Shown one piece after another: positions 4,874 to 5,952 of a DNA stretch of 5,952 bases. Each line of letters opens with the position of its first letter. Position 1 is the stretch's first letter. This stretch comes from Sphingobacteriaceae bacterium (GTDB lineage Bacteria; Bacteroidota; Bacteroidia; B-17B0; Aurantibacillaceae). The position numbers and the translations under genes were made by a program. The notes below the pieces were generated by a model. That model made no database searches. It was not told where the DNA came from and saw nothing but the letters and a program-made list of their open reading frames with translations. Where the stretch lies: positions 1 through 5,952 of the forward strand of contig JANYCL010000311.1 of assembly GCA_025360355.1 (NCBI GenBank). Reading direction: 5' to 3'.

Positions 4874-4940
4874 CCCCGTTGGATAATATCCTCAGAAGTC
4901 TTTGTTCGGTTTTTGCCCGTTGGATATTATTCCTACGGGG
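4874..4940. repeat. Duplicated CCCGTTGGATA motif with alternative hairpin pairing
   Basis: CCCGTTGGATAATATCCT (4875-4892) recurs as CCCGTTGGATATTATTCCT (4916-4934), with one insertion and minor changes. ACGGGG (4935-4940) can pair either with the distant CCCCGT (4874-4879) or, through ACGGG, with the adjacent CCCGT (4916-4920). GGATAATATCC (4881-4891) is itself a palindrome. No strong T-tract follows. It is probably a dispersed palindromic element; a regulatory role is possible but unproven. Confidence 0.5.
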
Positions 4941-5057
4941 TTAACTTTTATTAAGATGCTTTTAAAAAAAGTTTCCATAAGGTACTTAAAATAATTTTCT
5001 TTACATCAAAACGCTTTTTCCTATTTTTTTTACTTTTTTTTATTTCCCTTATTTGAC

Positions 5058-5077
5058 GCGGTTTCCAGCGGTTTTCA
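5058..5077 (+). repeat. 10-bp tandem repeat GCGGTTTYCA upstream of nrdB
   Basis: GCGGTTTCCA is followed directly by GCGGTTTTCA, differing in one base. One-turn spacing puts both copies on the same DNA face, as for a dimeric or cooperative regulator. The second copy runs into TTTTCAACA, which differs from the DnaA box TTATCCACA at two positions. The link to DnaA or to nrd control is speculative. Confidence 0.35.
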
Positions 5078-5130
5078 ACATTTTTTCAAGAAAATTTTAA
5101 TGTTTAAAAGTAGGCTAAGTTGTTCATTTG

Positions 5131-5166
5131 TTTGTCGGGTTTTACGTCCTTAATTTCCAATATTTG
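5131..5166 (+). promoter_or_regulatory. Possible nrdB promoter
   Basis: AATATTTG (5159-5166) matches the TAnnTTTG -7 consensus except at the first base. TTTG at 5131-5134 could serve as the -33 element with a 24-bp spacer, slightly longer than usual. The leader to the ATG at 5226 would be about 55 nt. Both deviations make this tentative. Confidence 0.35.
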
Positions 5167-5225
5167 CATGTACTAAAATTGGATATAAGAAGACATTTAA
5201 ATAACCCTTACCACTAACACGCACT

Positions 5226-5952
5226 ATGACCGAACCCATCCTCGCCGAAAACAAAGACCGCTTTGTTTTGTTCCCCATCAAACACAAAGATATTTGGGAA
5301 ATGTATAAAAAAGCCGAAGCCAGTTTTTGGACAGCAGAAGAAATTGACCTTGCTGCCGACTTAACTGACTGGAAAAATAAATTAAGCGATAATGAACGTC
5401 ACTTTGTTAAGCATGTATTGGCATTCTTTGCAGCGAGCGATGGAATTGTAAACGAAAATTTAGCTATTAACTTCCTGAACGAGGTACAATCGCCGGAAGC
5501 GCGTTGTTTTTATGGTTTCCAGGTAATGATGGAAAATATCCATTCAGAAACTTACTCTTTATTAATAGACACCTATATTAAAGACCCAATTGAAAAAGAC
5601 AAACTTTTTCACGCGGTTGATACTGTGCCTTGCGTTGGTAAAAAAGCCGATTGGGCTATTAAATGGATCAACAACGGAACTTTTGCAGAACGCTTAATTG
5701 CCTTTGCAGCGGTTGAAGGTATTTTCTTTTCAGGTTCATTCTGCTCTATCTTCTGGTTGAAGAAACGTGGTTTGATGCCGGGATTATCATTTAGCAATGA
5801 GTTAATAAGCCGCGACGAAGGTTTGCATTGCGATTTTGCGTGTTTATTATATACACAACATATACAAAACAAATTGCCGAAGGAACAGGTAACTAAGATC
5901 ATTACCGACGCCGTTGCAATTGAAAAGGAATTCGTATCAGATGCCATACCGG
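5226..5952 (+). CDS. nrdB: Class I ribonucleotide reductase small (beta) subunit, eukaryote-like; 3' end cut by window
   Basis: NrdB houses the di-iron tyrosyl-radical cofactor that starts reduction of ribonucleotides to deoxyribonucleotides in the cytoplasmic NrdA-NrdB complex. The 242 visible residues (of about 320-ish in the family) contain all expected di-iron ligands: D72 (FFAASDGIVNENL), E103 and H106 (MENIHSETY), E164 (VEGIFFSG), and E198 and H201 (RDEGLHCDF). Y110 lies seven residues after E103, where the radical tyrosine is expected, so this is a tyrosyl-radical enzyme and not a radical-Tyr-lacking type. Long blocks such as EARCFYGFQ and FSGSFCSIFWLKKRGLMPGL are strikingly similar to animal R2. 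The ATG at 5226 is preceded by a long regulatory gap, and no alternative start fits better. The large-subunit gene nrdA probably lies downstream, outside the window. Confidence 0.96.
   Translation, partial: MTEPILAENKDRFVLFPIKHKDIWEMYKKAEASFWTAEEIDLAADLTDWKNKLSDNERHFVKHVLAFFAASDGIVNENLAINFLNEVQSPEARCFYGFQVMMENIHSETYSLLIDTYIKDPIEKDKLFHAVDTVPCVGKKADWAIKWINNGTFAERLIAFAAVEGIFFSGSFCSIFWLKKRGLMPGLSFSNELISRDEGLHCDFACLLYTQHIQNKLPKEQVTKIITDAVAIEKEFVSDAIP

Larger units (their letters stand above)
4797..5225. other. 429-bp AT-rich non-coding region between divergent DUF4349 gene and nrdB
   Basis: No credible gene is seen on either strand. Contents from left to right: an AT-rich leader for the DUF4349 gene (4797-4860), a repeated/inverted GC-rich motif (4874-4940), poly-T-rich DNA (about 5010-5047), a 10-bp tandem repeat (5058-5077), and a possible nrdB promoter (5131-5166). 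The length is well above the other gaps here, consistent with extra regulation of nrdB or an intergenic repeat insertion. Confidence 0.6.

Noticed and set aside
5609..5947. A 112-codon open frame on the minus strand
   Set aside because: It is wholly antisense to nrdB, whose frame is unmistakable from conserved catalytic residues. The antisense product matches nothing I recognise.

Overview
The window looks like chromosomal DNA from a low-GC member of the Bacteroidota. Three independent things support this. The protein families are typical of that phylum: DUF4199, DUF3109, a DUF4349 lipoprotein, a membrane-tethered LuxR protein and the KPC...GRxCxxC Cys-rich domain. Several genes are preceded by the Bacteroidota promoter element TAnnTTTG rather than by a sigma70-type -10 box. 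Strong Shine-Dalgarno sequences are not evident. No phage, plasmid, transposase, CRISPR, tRNA or rRNA sequence is visible, and the genes look like ordinary core or lineage-conserved genes.

Layout. (1) Positions 1-901, minus strand: the start of a suf iron-sulfur assembly operon. sufA is followed by sufB, which is cut by the window edge. A recognisable promoter carries a near-perfect palindrome at the predicted transcription start. (2) Positions 904-1598: a DUF4199 membrane protein with its own promoter. A bidirectional hairpin terminator separates it from suf. (3) Positions 1658-2758, minus strand: a tightly coupled pair, a YiiX-like permuted papain-fold (NlpC/P60-type) protein followed one base later by a LuxR-type DNA-binding domain anchored by two membrane helices. 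(4) Positions 2789-3361, plus strand: a cysteine-rich DUF3109 protein. It is divergent from the hydrolase across a 50-bp gap that holds two facing promoters and a 14-bp perfect palindrome. (5) Positions 3450-4796, minus strand: a DUF4349 lipoprotein with a C-terminal membrane helix, followed by a small four-cysteine membrane protein. (6) Positions 4797-5225: a long AT-rich non-coding region with repeated and inverted motifs. (7) Positions 5226 to the end, plus strand: the eukaryote-like small subunit of class I ribonucleotide reductase (NrdB), cut by the window edge.

Functional picture. sufA/sufB build Fe-S clusters and nrdB makes deoxyribonucleotides with a di-iron tyrosyl-radical centre, so both ends depend on iron. 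The palindrome at the suf promoter would fit a metal-responsive repressor, but that is inference. The hydrolase/LuxR/DUF4199 group may be a small membrane-linked regulatory unit. Nearly every non-coding gap carries a different short palindromic or tandem repeat (936-972, 1545-1562, 3376-3441, 3883-3914, 4874-4940). I see no clear new defence or mobile system. The most intriguing items are the palindromic divergent promoter with almost no mRNA leader, the suf operator and the tethered LuxR pair.
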